A stretch of 64,000 nt of DNA, from positions 62,001 to 126,000 of the forward strand of contig JAUILN010000006.1 of assembly GCA_030432695.1 (NCBI GenBank), in the 5' to 3' direction. Origin of the DNA: a bacterium (GTDB lineage Bacteria; Planctomycetota; UBA1135; UBA2386). Below, one piece after another: positions 33,447 through 43,410 of this stretch. The notes below the pieces were generated by a model. The model ran no database searches. It saw nothing but the letters and a program-made list of their open reading frames with translations, and had not been told where the DNA came from. A program made the position numbers and the translations under genes. Each line of letters begins with the position of its first letter. Positions within the stretch are counted from its first letter, which is position 1.

Positions 33447-35705
33447 ATGCTGAAGTGGCTCCTCGCGCCGCTCTGTGCGGCGGCACTCCTGCCTGCCCAG
33501 AGCTGGCAGTTCGTCCCCGACGTCGTCTACGACCAGGCGCTCGACCTGCGCCTCGAGCTCTACCTCCCGACCGGCACGCCTGGCCCGCACCCGACCGTGG
33601 TCTGGATCCACGGCGGTGGTTGGGCCAATGGCGTGCGCAGCGCGCGGGGCCAGGCCAACCAGCTCTGCCCGCATGGCTACGCGGTGGTCGGCATCGACTA
33701 CCGGTTGACGGGCGTGGCGCAGTGGCCGGCGCAGATCCATGACTGCAAGGGTGCGATTCGCTGGCTGCGTGCCCACGCGGCGACCTACGGGCTCGACCCG
33801 GATCGCTTCGCGGCGTGGGGCAGCTCGGCGGGGGGGCACCTGGTGGCGGCGGTCGGCACGATGGGCGACGTGGGCGACGTGCAGGTGGGCAGCCATCGAC
33901 TGGACCTCGAAGGCTCCACCGGCGGCAACCTCGGCTTCTCGTCGCGGGTGCAGGCGGTGGTCGACTGGTACGGCCCCACCGAGTTCGTGCGCATGCGCGA
34001 GTTCCCGACCTTCGACCACGACTCCGCCAATTCGCCCGAGTCGAAGCTCGTCGGCGGCATGATCCAGTTGCTGCCCGACCGCGCAGCAACCGCCAACCCG
34101 ATCACCTTCCTCAGCGCCGACGACCCGCCGATCCTCCTGATGCACGGCACCGAGGACACGGCGGTGCCCTACCACCAGAGCGAGCTGCTGTGGCGCGCTG
34201 CGCGCTTCGAGCACGGCCTCGATGCGACGCTGTTCCCGGTGCCGGCCACCGGCCACGGCGGACCCGGCTTCAACCAGAACATCCAACAGGTGGTCGACTT
34301 CCTCGACCGCACCCTGGGCGATGCACCAGGCGTGACGGTCTCGCTGACGTCGACCGACGCGGACCTCGACGAGGCAGGCGACCCGGCCACCTTCACGGTG
34401 ACCCGCAGCGGAACCCTCACCGCGCCGTTGACCCTGGGGCTCGCCCTCGCCGGCAGTGCCGAGGTCGGTGCCGACTACGCGCCGCTGCCGCTACGCGTGA
34501 CCATCCCGGCTGGCCAGGCCGCGGTCACCACGTCGGTCACCGCGCTCGATGACGACCTCGTCGAAGGCGCCGAGCAGATCGAGGTCGCGCTCCGGGCCAG
34601 CAGTGCGCACCGGATCGATGCGGCGGCGACGCGGGTGGTCCTCACCCTCGCCGACGACGAGTCGCGCGCCGGCCTGCCGGTGGTCACCGCCGGTCCCCGG
34701 GACGGTCGCGGCGGCGAGCGGCCCGGCGACGACGCGACGCTGCTGGTCGCGCGGACCGGTTCGACGGCAGCACCGTTGACCGTGGCCGTCCGCACCACCG
34801 GCACCGCGACGCAAGGCGCGGACTACCTGCCGCTCACGAACACCGTGACGATCCCGGCCGGGGCGAGCGAGGTCCTGGTGCCGGTCACGCCGGTCGACGA
34901 CCGCATCGTCGAGCCGGGTGAGTGGGTGACGCTCGAGCTGGTCGAGTCCTCGGAGTACGTCCTCGGCGCGCGGCGCAGCGCCACCGCCGTGCTGCTCGAC
35001 GACGAGTCGATCACCGCGCTGCCGATCGTCTCGGTGATCCTCACGCAGGTCGAAGCCGTCGAAGACGGATCGTCGCAGGGCGCCTTCACCGTGACCCGCA
35101 CCGGTCCGACCGGCAGCCCGCTGACCGTCCCGATCGCCTGGTCGGGCCGCGCAACGCGGCCAGGCGACTACGCCACCAGCCACGCGACGTCGGTGACGAT
35201 CCCGGCCGGTGCGGCGTGGGCCACGGTCACCGTCGACGGCGTGCAGGACGGTGCCGCCGAGTCGACCGAGGACGTGCGCCTCGAAGTGCTGCCTGCCGCC
35301 GGCGTGCTGCGCGCCGGTCAGCCGGGCGAATGGCTGGAGCTGCTCGACGACGATGCGGTGGCGCCCGCGCCAGGCGACGCGCGGCTCGACGTCGCGCCGC
35401 TCGACACGGGCCGTAGGTCGCCGGTCTCGGTCACGGATGGTCCGGCAGGCGGCGGCGCCTTCCTGTGGATCGCGCTGGCGCCGGGCTGGGTGCCGTTCCA
35501 CGGTCTCGGGGTCTGGCAGCTCGAGCCCATGAGCGCCGAGCCGCTGTTCGCGGGTGTCCTCGATGCGCTCGGCGGCGTCGCCTGGAGCGTGGCCGTCCCC
35601 GACGACGTGGTCTGGCAGGGCGCGCACCTGTGGTTCCAGGCGTTCACCTTCGACGGTGTCGCGGACGTTCAGGTGACGCGGCTGGTCGAGCGGCGGGTGC
35701 GCTGA
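33447..35705 (+). CDS. Secreted alpha/beta hydrolase fused to Calx-beta domains
   Basis: The 752-residue protein has a signal peptide (MLKWLLAPLCAAALLPAQ), then an esterase/lipase of the hormone-sensitive or BD-FAE type (about 25-290): oxyanion motif HGGGW, nucleophile in GSSAGG, and a late H in T-G-H-G-G. Three Calx-beta domains follow (about 293-410, 415-525 and 527-640), each starting near V-x-V and ending at a D-D-E or D-D-D motif. A final beta domain of about 110 residues follows. Calx-beta domains bind Ca and are common in large adhesive surface proteins. Likely an extracellular carboxylesterase acting on acetylated or feruloylated polysaccharide, held at the surface by its Calx-beta tail. 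Its stop is 3 nt from the convergent paralogue 3. Confidence 0.88.
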   Translation: MLKWLLAPLCAAALLPAQSWQFVPDVVYDQALDLRLELYLPTGTPGPHPTVVWIHGGGWANGVRSARGQANQLCPHGYAVVGIDYRLTGVAQWPAQIHDCKGAIRWLRAHAATYGLDPDRFAAWGSSAGGHLVAAVGTMGDVGDVQVGSHRLDLEGSTGGNLGFSSRVQAVVDWYGPTEFVRMREFPTFDHDSANSPESKLVGGMIQLLPDRAATANPITFLSADDPPILLMHGTEDTAVPYHQSELLWRAARFEHGLDATLFPVPATGHGGPGFNQNIQQVVDFLDRTLGDAPGVTVSLTSTDADLDEAGDPATFTVTRSGTLTAPLTLGLALAGSAEVGADYAPLPLRVTIPAGQAAVTTSVTALDDDLVEGAEQIEVALRASSAHRIDAAATRVVLTLADDESRAGLPVVTAGPRDGRGGERPGDDATLLVARTGSTAAPLTVAVRTTGTATQGADYLPLTNTVTIPAGASEVLVPVTPVDDRIVEPGEWVTLELVESSEYVLGARRSATAVLLDDESITALPIVSVILTQVEAVEDGSSQGAFTVTRTGPTGSPLTVPIAWSGRATRPGDYATSHATSVTIPAGAAWATVTVDGVQDGAAESTEDVRLEVLPAAGVLRAGQPGEWLELLDDDAVAPAPGDARLDVAPLDTGRRSPVSVTDGPAGGGAFLWIALAPGWVPFHGLGVWQLEPMSAEPLFAGVLDALGGVAWSVAVPDDVVWQGAHLWFQAFTFDGVADVQVTRLVERRVR

Positions 35706-35708
35706 TCG

Positions 35709-38003
35709 TCACTTCGCGCGCTCGAGGGCGGCCTCGATCGCGCCGTCGGGGACTCGGAGCAGCAGTTCGTCGGGCCCGCCTTCGAACAGCACGGTACAGG
35801 TCGTCGGTTCGACCCCCCGGACCTGATCGGGCGCGATCCCGTGGTAGGCGACGAGCGCGACGCGCAGCCGGCCGGCTCGCCGGACCAGTAGCGTCGCACG
35901 GCCCGAGTCGTCGATCCGGACGCGCTGCTCGAGGTAGCTGGCGAGTGAGCTCTCGTGGGCGCGGTCCGTCGTGATCCTCCGGCCGTCCTCCATGTCGTCC
36001 GGCCGCACGATGAGTTCCAGATGCGTGTTCGCTGGCAGGCGGCCGAGCGGCGGAGTCAGGCGGACCGGGAGCTCGCTCGCCGGTTCGACCCGCAGTGTGC
36101 GGTCCGAGAACACGTCGTGGAACTCGGCGATCCGCTGGCCCGGCACGTCGATCCATAGCCGCAGCGGCTTCGTGGCAGGAATCACGACGGCTCCGGTCCG
36201 GAGTTGGAAGCCACGCGCGTTGCCTTCGTCGTCGATGGCGAGGATGGACGCGGCCTCGCCCTTCACCATCTGCCCGTTGGAGTCGAGCACGGAGAGCAGT
36301 ACTTCGCGCACGAGCCCACGCAGGTCGATGCCGTCCAGTCGGCGGTCTTCGCAGAGGCCGTTCGCGACGTCGAGCCCTTCGACCGCGACGATCGGCTGCG
36401 ACTGCCCGGGAGCGACGACCGACAGGGTGCGGGTGCCGGGCGGCAGTGCCTTCCAGGTCATCGAGACCCGGCCGTCGCCGGCCGGGCGGAGGTTCTCGGC
36501 GGAGCGGAGTTCCTCGCGGTCCTGCACGACCTGTTGCAGGCGATCGAGCTCGCCGGAGCCGCGCAGCCGATAGCGGAACGATCGATAGGGAACCGATTCG
36601 TCGACGAGGAACGTCGCGGTGACCGTGCCGCCCGAGCTGAGTTCGACACGCAGGTCGGTGGTTCCGGCCGTGCACTCCACCGGCTCGATGGGCAGGGCAT
36701 CCGCGGACGTGATGCGCAGGCGGAGGTGTTGGTCCGGGACCGCCGGGCCGGAGATGGAGAACGCGCCTTCCGCGTCGACCGTGGCCCTGCTGTCGGGGTC
36801 GGATTGCCAGCGGTCGTCGAGGAGGCGTTCCACCGTGATCCGGACCGTTGCCGAGCCGGGAGCCGCGCCATCGAGGGTCACGGTGCCGGCGGCGAGGATC
36901 TCGGGCCCCCGCATCCTGACTTCGCCGAGGTCGTTGTCGCCGGGCACCAGCACGCGTGGATCCAGTGCCGTGCTCCAGGTGCCGGCGAGGCGACGACTCC
37001 GGCTGCTCGGGCCCGCGACGAGGTGCACCTCTTCACCCGCCAAGCCCGCCGTGGTCCACAGCCGGAACCGGCCTTCGGCATCGGTGGTGCCCGTCGCGGG
37101 TGTCGAGCCGCCGCCGTGGGTGCAGGTGACGACGAGCGGAGCACCGGCGACGGGATTGTCTTCGGCGTCGAGCAGCCGGCCGGTGACATAGCAGGTATCG
37201 GGTTCGTGGCGGAGGACGACCTCGACCGTCTCGCCGGGACGTCGGGGTCCGGCGCAGGGTCGCCAGCCGAAGGACGGAGCGACGATCAGGAACTCGGCGC
37301 CGAGCTCGACATGGGGGAAGGTGACGGTCGCGGACTCGTCGAGCGTCTGTCGAAGGGTGTACTTCCGCTCCGCGGGCGCACCCTCGTCTTCGCGGTCGTG
37401 GGTCAGCATCACGCCGGGCTTGTCGATCGAGTGGAGCGGCAGCGGCGTGCCATCGGCCTGCTGCGCGCGGATCACGATCGACCCGGACGGCGGCAGCCGC
37501 AACACGATCTCCGGAGGGGGCGACCGCGCGTCGATCCGCTGTCGTTCGATCGCGAGCCCCGGGATCGGGCAGTCGAACTCGACTCCGGTGGACGCGGTGT
37601 CGGCCAGCAGAATCGCGACGTCCTGGACCCGGACCACGCCGTCCTCGTCGGTCGTGCCGACCTGCTGGCCTCGCGGTGCGTCCTGCTGCTCGGGAAGGAT
37701 TCGGGCGAACACTCCGGCTCCCGCCACCGGGCGGCTCTGGAAGTCGAGCACGCGGACCAGGACCTCGAGTGCCGCGGTCTCGGGTGTCGGAGTCGGTTCG
37801 CTCGGGCCGACCTCGACGGGTTCCCGGTCGTCGATCGAGGCGGGTGCTGCTTCGCGGGGCGTCGCGGCGCGGGAGCTCGTGCTGTCTCCGCTTGCGGACT
37901 GCGCGGTCTTGGAGGGGACCGGTGTCGGCCCACCCTGCAGCCACCACACGCCGCCGAGTGCCAGTATGGCGGCGACGATCACGGACACGGCGAGGTTGCG
38001 CAT
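35709..38003 (-). CDS. Large membrane-anchored paralogue 3 (carboxypeptidase-regulatory-like domains)
   Basis: A 764-residue family member, about 100 residues shorter than the others. It starts MRNLAVSVIVAAILALGGVWWL, then a Ser/Ala/Pro linker. Carboxypeptidase-regulatory-like repeats follow, for example F-Q-S-R-P-V-A-G-A-G-V-F-A near residue 90 and G-R-L-L-D-A-E-D-N-P-V-A-G-A-P-L near 278. The signature reads G-L-C-E-D-R-R-L-D-G-I-D-L-R-G-L (near 550) and the end is V-P-D-G-A-I-E-A-A-L-E-R-A-K. The shortening lies mainly in the N-terminal domains. It follows paralogue 4 after 77 nt on the same strand and converges on the esterase gene with only 3 nt between the stops. Function unknown. Confidence 0.75.
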   Translation of the reverse strand: MRNLAVSVIVAAILALGGVWWLQGGPTPVPSKTAQSASGDSTSSRAATPREAAPASIDDREPVEVGPSEPTPTPETAALEVLVRVLDFQSRPVAGAGVFARILPEQQDAPRGQQVGTTDEDGVVRVQDVAILLADTASTGVEFDCPIPGLAIERQRIDARSPPPEIVLRLPPSGSIVIRAQQADGTPLPLHSIDKPGVMLTHDREDEGAPAERKYTLRQTLDESATVTFPHVELGAEFLIVAPSFGWRPCAGPRRPGETVEVVLRHEPDTCYVTGRLLDAEDNPVAGAPLVVTCTHGGGSTPATGTTDAEGRFRLWTTAGLAGEEVHLVAGPSSRSRRLAGTWSTALDPRVLVPGDNDLGEVRMRGPEILAAGTVTLDGAAPGSATVRITVERLLDDRWQSDPDSRATVDAEGAFSISGPAVPDQHLRLRITSADALPIEPVECTAGTTDLRVELSSGGTVTATFLVDESVPYRSFRYRLRGSGELDRLQQVVQDREELRSAENLRPAGDGRVSMTWKALPPGTRTLSVVAPGQSQPIVAVEGLDVANGLCEDRRLDGIDLRGLVREVLLSVLDSNGQMVKGEAASILAIDDEGNARGFQLRTGAVVIPATKPLRLWIDVPGQRIAEFHDVFSDRTLRVEPASELPVRLTPPLGRLPANTHLELIVRPDDMEDGRRITTDRAHESSLASYLEQRVRIDDSGRATLLVRRAGRLRVALVAYHGIAPDQVRGVEPTTCTVLFEGGPDELLLRVPDGAIEAALERAK

Positions 38004-38080
38004 GGAGTCTCCTTCGGAGCCTCCCGGCTCGCGATGCGGAGTGTCGCGGTTCAGCCGATCACCGCAAGGGTGTGCAGGCG

Positions 38081-40645
38081 TCAGTTCAGCCGTGCGAGTG
38101 CGTCGGCCAGCGCGCCGTCGGGGATGCGGAACACCAGGTCTTCAGGTGCTTCGTCGGGTCTGGCGGTCCAGGTCGTCGGCTCGAGGCCGCGGATGAGTTC
38201 CACGTCGCCTCCACGCTCGACGACCAGCGAGACCCCGTAGACGGCCGGCTGGCGCACGAACAGCTCCGAGGCACCGCGTTCGTCGGGTGTGAGGCGCAGC
38301 CACCAATGTCCCTCGAGATTGCTGCTCCGACCGGTGTCGTAATGGATGCGGTTGCGGCGGTCGACGTCCTGGCGGGACAGTCGCAGTTCCAGCGAGACTC
38401 CTTCGGGGAGCATCGTGGGCACGGGCGCGATGCGTGCCTCGATCCGGGGAGCGGCTTCGACGCGGATCGTCTGGTCGGCGGTCACTCCCTGCAGTTCGAC
38501 CACGCGGTGGCCGGGCACGTCGACCAGCAGGTGCAGTGGCGCGCCGGCGTGCAGCGTGACGACGCCCTCGTCGAGTTGGTAGGCCTGCGCGTCGCCGGCG
38601 CCGTCGATCGCGAGGAGCCAGGCCTGGGGGTCGCGCACCAGCCGGTCCTCGGCATCGTGCACGCGGATGTGCAGTTCGTGGACGAGGCCGCGGAGGTCGA
38701 TCGCATCGAGGCGCGGGTCCTCGCAGGGGCCGGCGCCGACCTGGAGGTTGTCGATGCGGACGAGAGGCTCTCTGTGGCCCGGTGCGAGGACGAGGAGATC
38801 GTGTGGTCCCGGATGCAGTCCGTTCCAGAGCTGGGTCGCGAGGCCCTTGCTGTTCGGAGAGATGCGGTGGAAGCGCAGCCGTCCTTGCTCGTCTCTCACC
38901 GTGTTCGTCGGTTCGATGGTCTCGCCGTTGGCCAGGAGCTGGTATCCGAGGCTGCGCAGGGGGACCGACGCATCGACCAGGAAGGTCGCGGTGACCTGTC
39001 CTCCACTCGACAGGCGGAACTCCAGATCGGTCGATCCCGGCTCGCATTCGATCGGCTCGACCGGCAGCAGACCCGGGCCACCCGCGACGACGCGCATCGG
39101 CACGCCCGGAGCCGGGCTCGCGAAGATCTCGAAGCGGCCGTCGTCGCCGCGTTCCAAGTCCTGGCTCGCGACCTGCCGCCAGCGACTGTCCGCGTGTCGG
39201 CGCTCGACCCTGAAGACGACGCCGTTCGAGTTCGGCTGGCCGTCCACCCACGCCGTGCCGGAGACCAGTGCGACGGCTCGCTGCATCGGTACGTCGCCGA
39301 GGTCGTTGTCGCCGACCTCCAGCATTCGCGGATCCAAGGGCGTCTGCCAGGTCGCGCTGGGATCGGCGAACACATCGGCCTGCTTGATGACGGGGGTCAC
39401 CGTGCGGCCCACGAGTCGGGAGTCGGCCCACAGGCGGAAGCGGCCGGCCTCGTCGGTCTTCCCGGCCGCGCGGATCGCGTCGGGGCCGCTTGTGCAGTCG
39501 ACCGAGAGGTCGGTGTCGGCGGCAGGCACGCCGTCCGCATCGAGCAATCTGCCGGTGAGAAAGGCGCTGCCGGGTTGCTGGCGGAGGATCACGTCGACGG
39601 TCTGACCGACGCGCGTCGGGCCCTCGACGTCTTCCGATTCGAAGCCGTCGACCTCGAGCTGGAACGGCTCGCCGAGCGCGACGAGGGGGAACCGGGCCGT
39701 GCCGTCCCGCCCTATCGAGGCAAACAGCCGGTAGGCCCCCTCGCGACGATCGCGGGAGATGGGTGCATGGTCGAGCCTGACCTGGTCGCTCTCGAGCGAG
39801 CGAGGGTCGCACGGCGTGCCGTCGGCTTCCTGGAGGTGTATGGCGAGGCTGCCCGACGGTGGGAGCTGGAGGACGACCTCCGCGGGTGGGGCACTCGTGT
39901 CGATGACCTGTCGCTCCACGGGCAGTCCGTCGAGCGGGCAGTCGAACTCGAGTTCGAGAGAGCCGTCGGGATCGACCAGTTGCTGCAGGTGGCGAACGAG
40001 GAGCGTGCCGTCCTCGTCGGTCCTGCCCTGGGGCGAGCCGCGGCGACTGCTCGCCTCGCTCGGGTAGCGGCGGGTATCGATGCGCGCGTCGGGCACGGGG
40101 CGTCCCTGGAAGTCGCGGACGCGGACCAGCACGTGGCGATCCTCCTCCAGCAGCACGACCACCGACTCCTGCTCGCCGTCCCACGTAGCCACGCCGTAGC
40201 GCCCGGCCGTCGCGGCCAGCAGGAACGCCGGGCCGCCTTCGGTCGGAGCCAGGGCATTGCCCTCGGCATCGGTCGTCAGCGTCTGGAGGAACTCGCGCGC
40301 CAGATCGAGATCGCCGCGCCGGATCGCCAGCTTCTGCTCGTACGTCAGTGCCTCGGATGCGAGTCGGAGGATCCACACCGGCGCACCGGCGAGCGGGGAT
40401 CGGTCGGCCGCGTCGAGGCACTCGATGCGGAACGTCCTGCCGTCGAACTCGGCGGACACGGTCACGCGCTCGCCCTGGGGATCCACCGGGGTGCCGGTCG
40501 CTCCGACGTGGCGGCGAGCGGACTCGGTGACTGCCGGCGCAGCCTCGGACGGACCTTTCGCGGGGTGAGCGTAGACGGAGCGGAAGGCCAACCACGCGCA
40601 CGCGAGCAGGACCAGGACGGCGAGACAGGTCGCGAACTGTCGCAT
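38081..40645 (-). CDS. Large membrane-anchored paralogue 4 (carboxypeptidase-regulatory-like domains)
   Basis: About 854 residues from ATG 40645 (MRQFATCLAVLVLLACAWLAF). The open frame to 40678 would put 11 polar residues before the anchor, so I reject it. The Cys near the end of the hydrophobic segment is not in a clear lipobox. The domain string matches the other three paralogues, with G-R-L-L-D-A-D-G-V-P-A near residue 370, signature G-P-C-E-D-P-R-L-D-A-I-D-L-R-G-L near 640, and the end R-I-P-D-G-A-L-A-D-A-L-A-R. Paralogues 3 and 4 share Glu in the C-E-D motif whereas 1 and 2 have Asp. It lies between mutS (126 nt upstream) and paralogue 3 on the same strand. Function unknown. Confidence 0.75.
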   Translation of the reverse strand: MRQFATCLAVLVLLACAWLAFRSVYAHPAKGPSEAAPAVTESARRHVGATGTPVDPQGERVTVSAEFDGRTFRIECLDAADRSPLAGAPVWILRLASEALTYEQKLAIRRGDLDLAREFLQTLTTDAEGNALAPTEGGPAFLLAATAGRYGVATWDGEQESVVVLLEEDRHVLVRVRDFQGRPVPDARIDTRRYPSEASSRRGSPQGRTDEDGTLLVRHLQQLVDPDGSLELEFDCPLDGLPVERQVIDTSAPPAEVVLQLPPSGSLAIHLQEADGTPCDPRSLESDQVRLDHAPISRDRREGAYRLFASIGRDGTARFPLVALGEPFQLEVDGFESEDVEGPTRVGQTVDVILRQQPGSAFLTGRLLDADGVPAADTDLSVDCTSGPDAIRAAGKTDEAGRFRLWADSRLVGRTVTPVIKQADVFADPSATWQTPLDPRMLEVGDNDLGDVPMQRAVALVSGTAWVDGQPNSNGVVFRVERRHADSRWRQVASQDLERGDDGRFEIFASPAPGVPMRVVAGGPGLLPVEPIECEPGSTDLEFRLSSGGQVTATFLVDASVPLRSLGYQLLANGETIEPTNTVRDEQGRLRFHRISPNSKGLATQLWNGLHPGPHDLLVLAPGHREPLVRIDNLQVGAGPCEDPRLDAIDLRGLVHELHIRVHDAEDRLVRDPQAWLLAIDGAGDAQAYQLDEGVVTLHAGAPLHLLVDVPGHRVVELQGVTADQTIRVEAAPRIEARIAPVPTMLPEGVSLELRLSRQDVDRRNRIHYDTGRSSNLEGHWWLRLTPDERGASELFVRQPAVYGVSLVVERGGDVELIRGLEPTTWTARPDEAPEDLVFRIPDGALADALARLN

Positions 40646-40771
40646 GGCGGGCTTCGGTGGGGCGCGGAGAGTGGGCATCCGGGGATGCGCAGTTTCCCCC
40701 GGCGCGGCACGAGTCTCGCGATCCGATGAGGAGTCGCAAGCCTCCCGCGGATCACCGACGCTCGGTAGGGA

Positions 40772-43381
40772 TCAATTCCCCAACGAATCCCGCCACTCAC
40801 CCAAGAGCCGCAGCGCATCGCGCGGCGTCAGGCCGTCGACGTCCAGCGCGGCCAGCTTGTCGAGGATCTCGTGGCGCGGCGGCTGGAACAGCTCGAGCTG
40901 ACGCGTCGGGGCCGCCTTGCCGCTGCGCGCGGTCTTGGTCGGCGCCAGCGCGCGGTGGATGTCCTCGCCCTCGTCCTCCAGCCGCTCGAGCACTTCGCGC
41001 GCCCGCTCCAGCACCGCCTTGGGCAGTCCCGCCAGCCGCCCGACGTGCAGGCCGTAGCTGCGGTCGGTGGCACCCTCCTCGATCCGGTGCAGGAACACGA
41101 TCTCGTCGCCCCACTCCTTCACCGCGACGCGTTGGTTCACCACGCCGCGCTTGTCGTCGCCGAGGCTGACCATCTGGTGGTAATGGGTCGCGAACAGGGC
41201 GCGGCAGCCGATCCGGTCGTGCAGGTCTTCGGCAATGGACCAGGCCAATGCCAATCCGTCGAAGGTGCTGGTGCCGCGGCCGACCTCGTCGAGGACCACC
41301 AGCGAGCGGGCGGTCGCGTTGTTGAGGATGTTGGCGGTCTCGGTCATCTCGACCATGAAGGTCGAGGCGCCGCGCGAGATGTCGTCGGCGGCGCCGACGC
41401 GGGTGAAGACGCGGTCGACGAGGCCGACGTGCGCGCTCTTGGCCGGCACGAACGAGCCGACCTGGGCGAGCAGCGCGATGAGCGCGTTCTGCCGGATGTA
41501 GGTCGACTTGCCGGCCATGTTCGGACCGGTGAGCAGCACCAGCGAGCGGTCGGGCGGGTCGAGCGCGGTGTCGTTGGGCACGAAGGTGCCGACCGCGTGG
41601 GTGGCCTCGATCACCGGGTGGCGGCCGTCGACGATGTGCAGCGTCTGCGAGTCGTCGACCTTGGGCCGGCAGTAGCCGCGCTCCTTGGCGCAGACCGCGA
41701 GGCCCTGGTGGACGTCGGCCTCGGCCAGCAGGTCGGCGGTGCGCTGCAGGCGCTCGGTGTGGTGCGCGACCCGTTGCCGCAAGGCGTCGAACAGCTCGTA
41801 CTCGAGCTGCTTCGACGAGTCCTCGGCCTTCAGCACCTTGGTCTCGAAGTGCTTGAGCTCGTCGGTGACGTAGCGCTCGGCGTTCTTGGTGGTCTGCTTG
41901 CGGACGTAGTCGGCCGGCAGCTCCTTGCCGCGGTTGCCGTGGGTGATCTCGATGTAGTAGCCGAAGACCTTGTTGAACCCGACCTTCAGGTTGGGGATGC
42001 CGAGGGTCTCGGATTGGCGGGCCTGGAAGGTGGCGAGCCACTGCTTGCTGTCGCGGGCCAGCACCCGCAGCTCGTCGAGCTCGGCGTCGCAGCCTTCGCG
42101 GATCATGCCGCCCTCCTTGATGGTGGTCGGCGGTTCGTCGACCAGGTGGGTGGCGAGTTCCTGGCGCAGGTCGTCGAGCGGGTCGAGATCCCGGTGGATC
42201 GCCGCGAGGCGGGCCGACTGGGCACCCTCGAGGGCGGTGCGCACCGCGGGCAGGCGGTCGAGGCTGGCGCGGAGCGCGACCAGGTCGCGGGCGTTGGCGC
42301 GGCCGCAGGAGATGCGGGTGGTCAGGCGCTGCAGGTCCTGCACGCCGGCGAGCGCGTCGTGCAGGCCGCGGGCGCGGGTCGCGTCGTCGAACAGCTCGGT
42401 GACGGCGTCGAGGCGGTCGTTCACCGCGTCGAGCACGGTGAGGGGGGCCAGCAGGCGCTCGCGCAACAGCCGCGTGCCCATCGGCGTGCGGGTGTGGTCG
42501 AGGATCTTCAGGAGCGGCGTGCCGGCGCCGTCGCCGCGGATCGTCTCGACGAGTTCGAGCGACGAGCGGGTCGCGCGGTCGAGGACCATGCGCTCGCCCT
42601 GGGTGACGACCTCGATGCGGCGCACGTGCGGCAGCGCTTCGAGCTGGGTCTCGCCGAGGTAGCGGACCAGGGCGCCGGCGGCACCGACCGCGAGCTTCAG
42701 GCCTTCGAGGCCGAAGCCCTCGAGGGTCTTCACGCCGAAGAAGCCCAGCAGTTCGCGGCGTGCGGTCTCGTGGCCGAAGTCGTGGGGCGCGCGGCGGGTG
42801 ACCGTGCCGGTGCGGGCGGTCTTTACCTCCTCGCGGCTGACCTCGTCGTCCTCGCTGAGCAGCACCTCGGCAGGGTCGATGCGCAGCAGCTCGTCGAGGC
42901 CGCGGGCCGCCTCGCATTCGGTGACCTGGAACGAGCCGGTCGAGAGCTCGCACCAGGCGAGCCCGGCGCGGTCGCCCTTCACCACCATCGCGGCGAGGTG
43001 GTTGGCGCGCGAGCCCGGCAGCAGGCCGTCCTCGGTCAAGGTGCCCGGCGTGACCACGCGGACCACCTTGCGCTCGACCACCCCCTTGGCGTCCTTCGGG
43101 TCCTGGACCTGCTCGCAGATCGCCACCTTGAAGCCGCCGTCGACGAGGCGCTTGAGGTAGTTGTCGAGCGCGCGGACCGGGATCCCGGCCATCGGGATCT
43201 TGTCGTCGCCCTTGCTGCGCGCGGTCAGCGTGATGTCGAGCGCCTCCGACGCGATCCGCGCGTCCTCGAAGAACAGCTCGTAGAAGTCGCCCATCCGGAA
43301 GAACAGCAGCGCGTCCGGGTGGCGTTCCTTGGCGGCCAGGTATTGCGCCATGGCCGGCGTGTGGGTGGTGGCGGCGGTCAA
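40772..43381 (-). CDS. mutS: DNA mismatch repair protein MutS
   Basis: MutS recognises mismatches and recruits MutL. The 869-residue protein is full length: mismatch-binding G-D-F-Y-E-L-F with the Phe-Tyr-Glu motif at about 33-35, connector and lever domains, Walker A GPNMAGKST, Walker B-type region L-V-V-L-D-E-V-G-R-G-T-S-T, the F-A-T-H-Y-H signature, and the C-terminal helix-turn-helix. The start is TTG 43381: an in-frame TAA lies just upstream, and the residues HTPAMAQYL before the first ATG (43351) match the conserved N-terminus of other MutS proteins. No MutL in the window. It lies in the minus-strand series before paralogue 4, with a palindromic repeat just upstream. Confidence 0.97.
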   Translation of the reverse strand: MTAATTHTPAMAQYLAAKERHPDALLFFRMGDFYELFFEDARIASEALDITLTARSKGDDKIPMAGIPVRALDNYLKRLVDGGFKVAICEQVQDPKDAKGVVERKVVRVVTPGTLTEDGLLPGSRANHLAAMVVKGDRAGLAWCELSTGSFQVTECEAARGLDELLRIDPAEVLLSEDDEVSREEVKTARTGTVTRRAPHDFGHETARRELLGFFGVKTLEGFGLEGLKLAVGAAGALVRYLGETQLEALPHVRRIEVVTQGERMVLDRATRSSLELVETIRGDGAGTPLLKILDHTRTPMGTRLLRERLLAPLTVLDAVNDRLDAVTELFDDATRARGLHDALAGVQDLQRLTTRISCGRANARDLVALRASLDRLPAVRTALEGAQSARLAAIHRDLDPLDDLRQELATHLVDEPPTTIKEGGMIREGCDAELDELRVLARDSKQWLATFQARQSETLGIPNLKVGFNKVFGYYIEITHGNRGKELPADYVRKQTTKNAERYVTDELKHFETKVLKAEDSSKQLEYELFDALRQRVAHHTERLQRTADLLAEADVHQGLAVCAKERGYCRPKVDDSQTLHIVDGRHPVIEATHAVGTFVPNDTALDPPDRSLVLLTGPNMAGKSTYIRQNALIALLAQVGSFVPAKSAHVGLVDRVFTRVGAADDISRGASTFMVEMTETANILNNATARSLVVLDEVGRGTSTFDGLALAWSIAEDLHDRIGCRALFATHYHQMVSLGDDKRGVVNQRVAVKEWGDEIVFLHRIEEGATDRSYGLHVGRLAGLPKAVLERAREVLERLEDEGEDIHRALAPTKTARSGKAAPTRQLELFQPPRHEILDKLAALDVDGLTPRDALRLLGEWRDSLGN

Positions 43382-43410
43382 CGCGCGATGAGGGCTGCGG
43401 CAGTCGGAAG

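Noticed and set aside
37676..40729. A 1017-codon open frame on the plus strand opposite paralogue 4
   Set aside because: It lies antisense to a gene with clear homologues, has shadow-type composition, and is an effect of high GC with few stop codons. The same applies to the antisense frames at 40871-43474, 30207-33089, 55675-57915 and 40797-43424.
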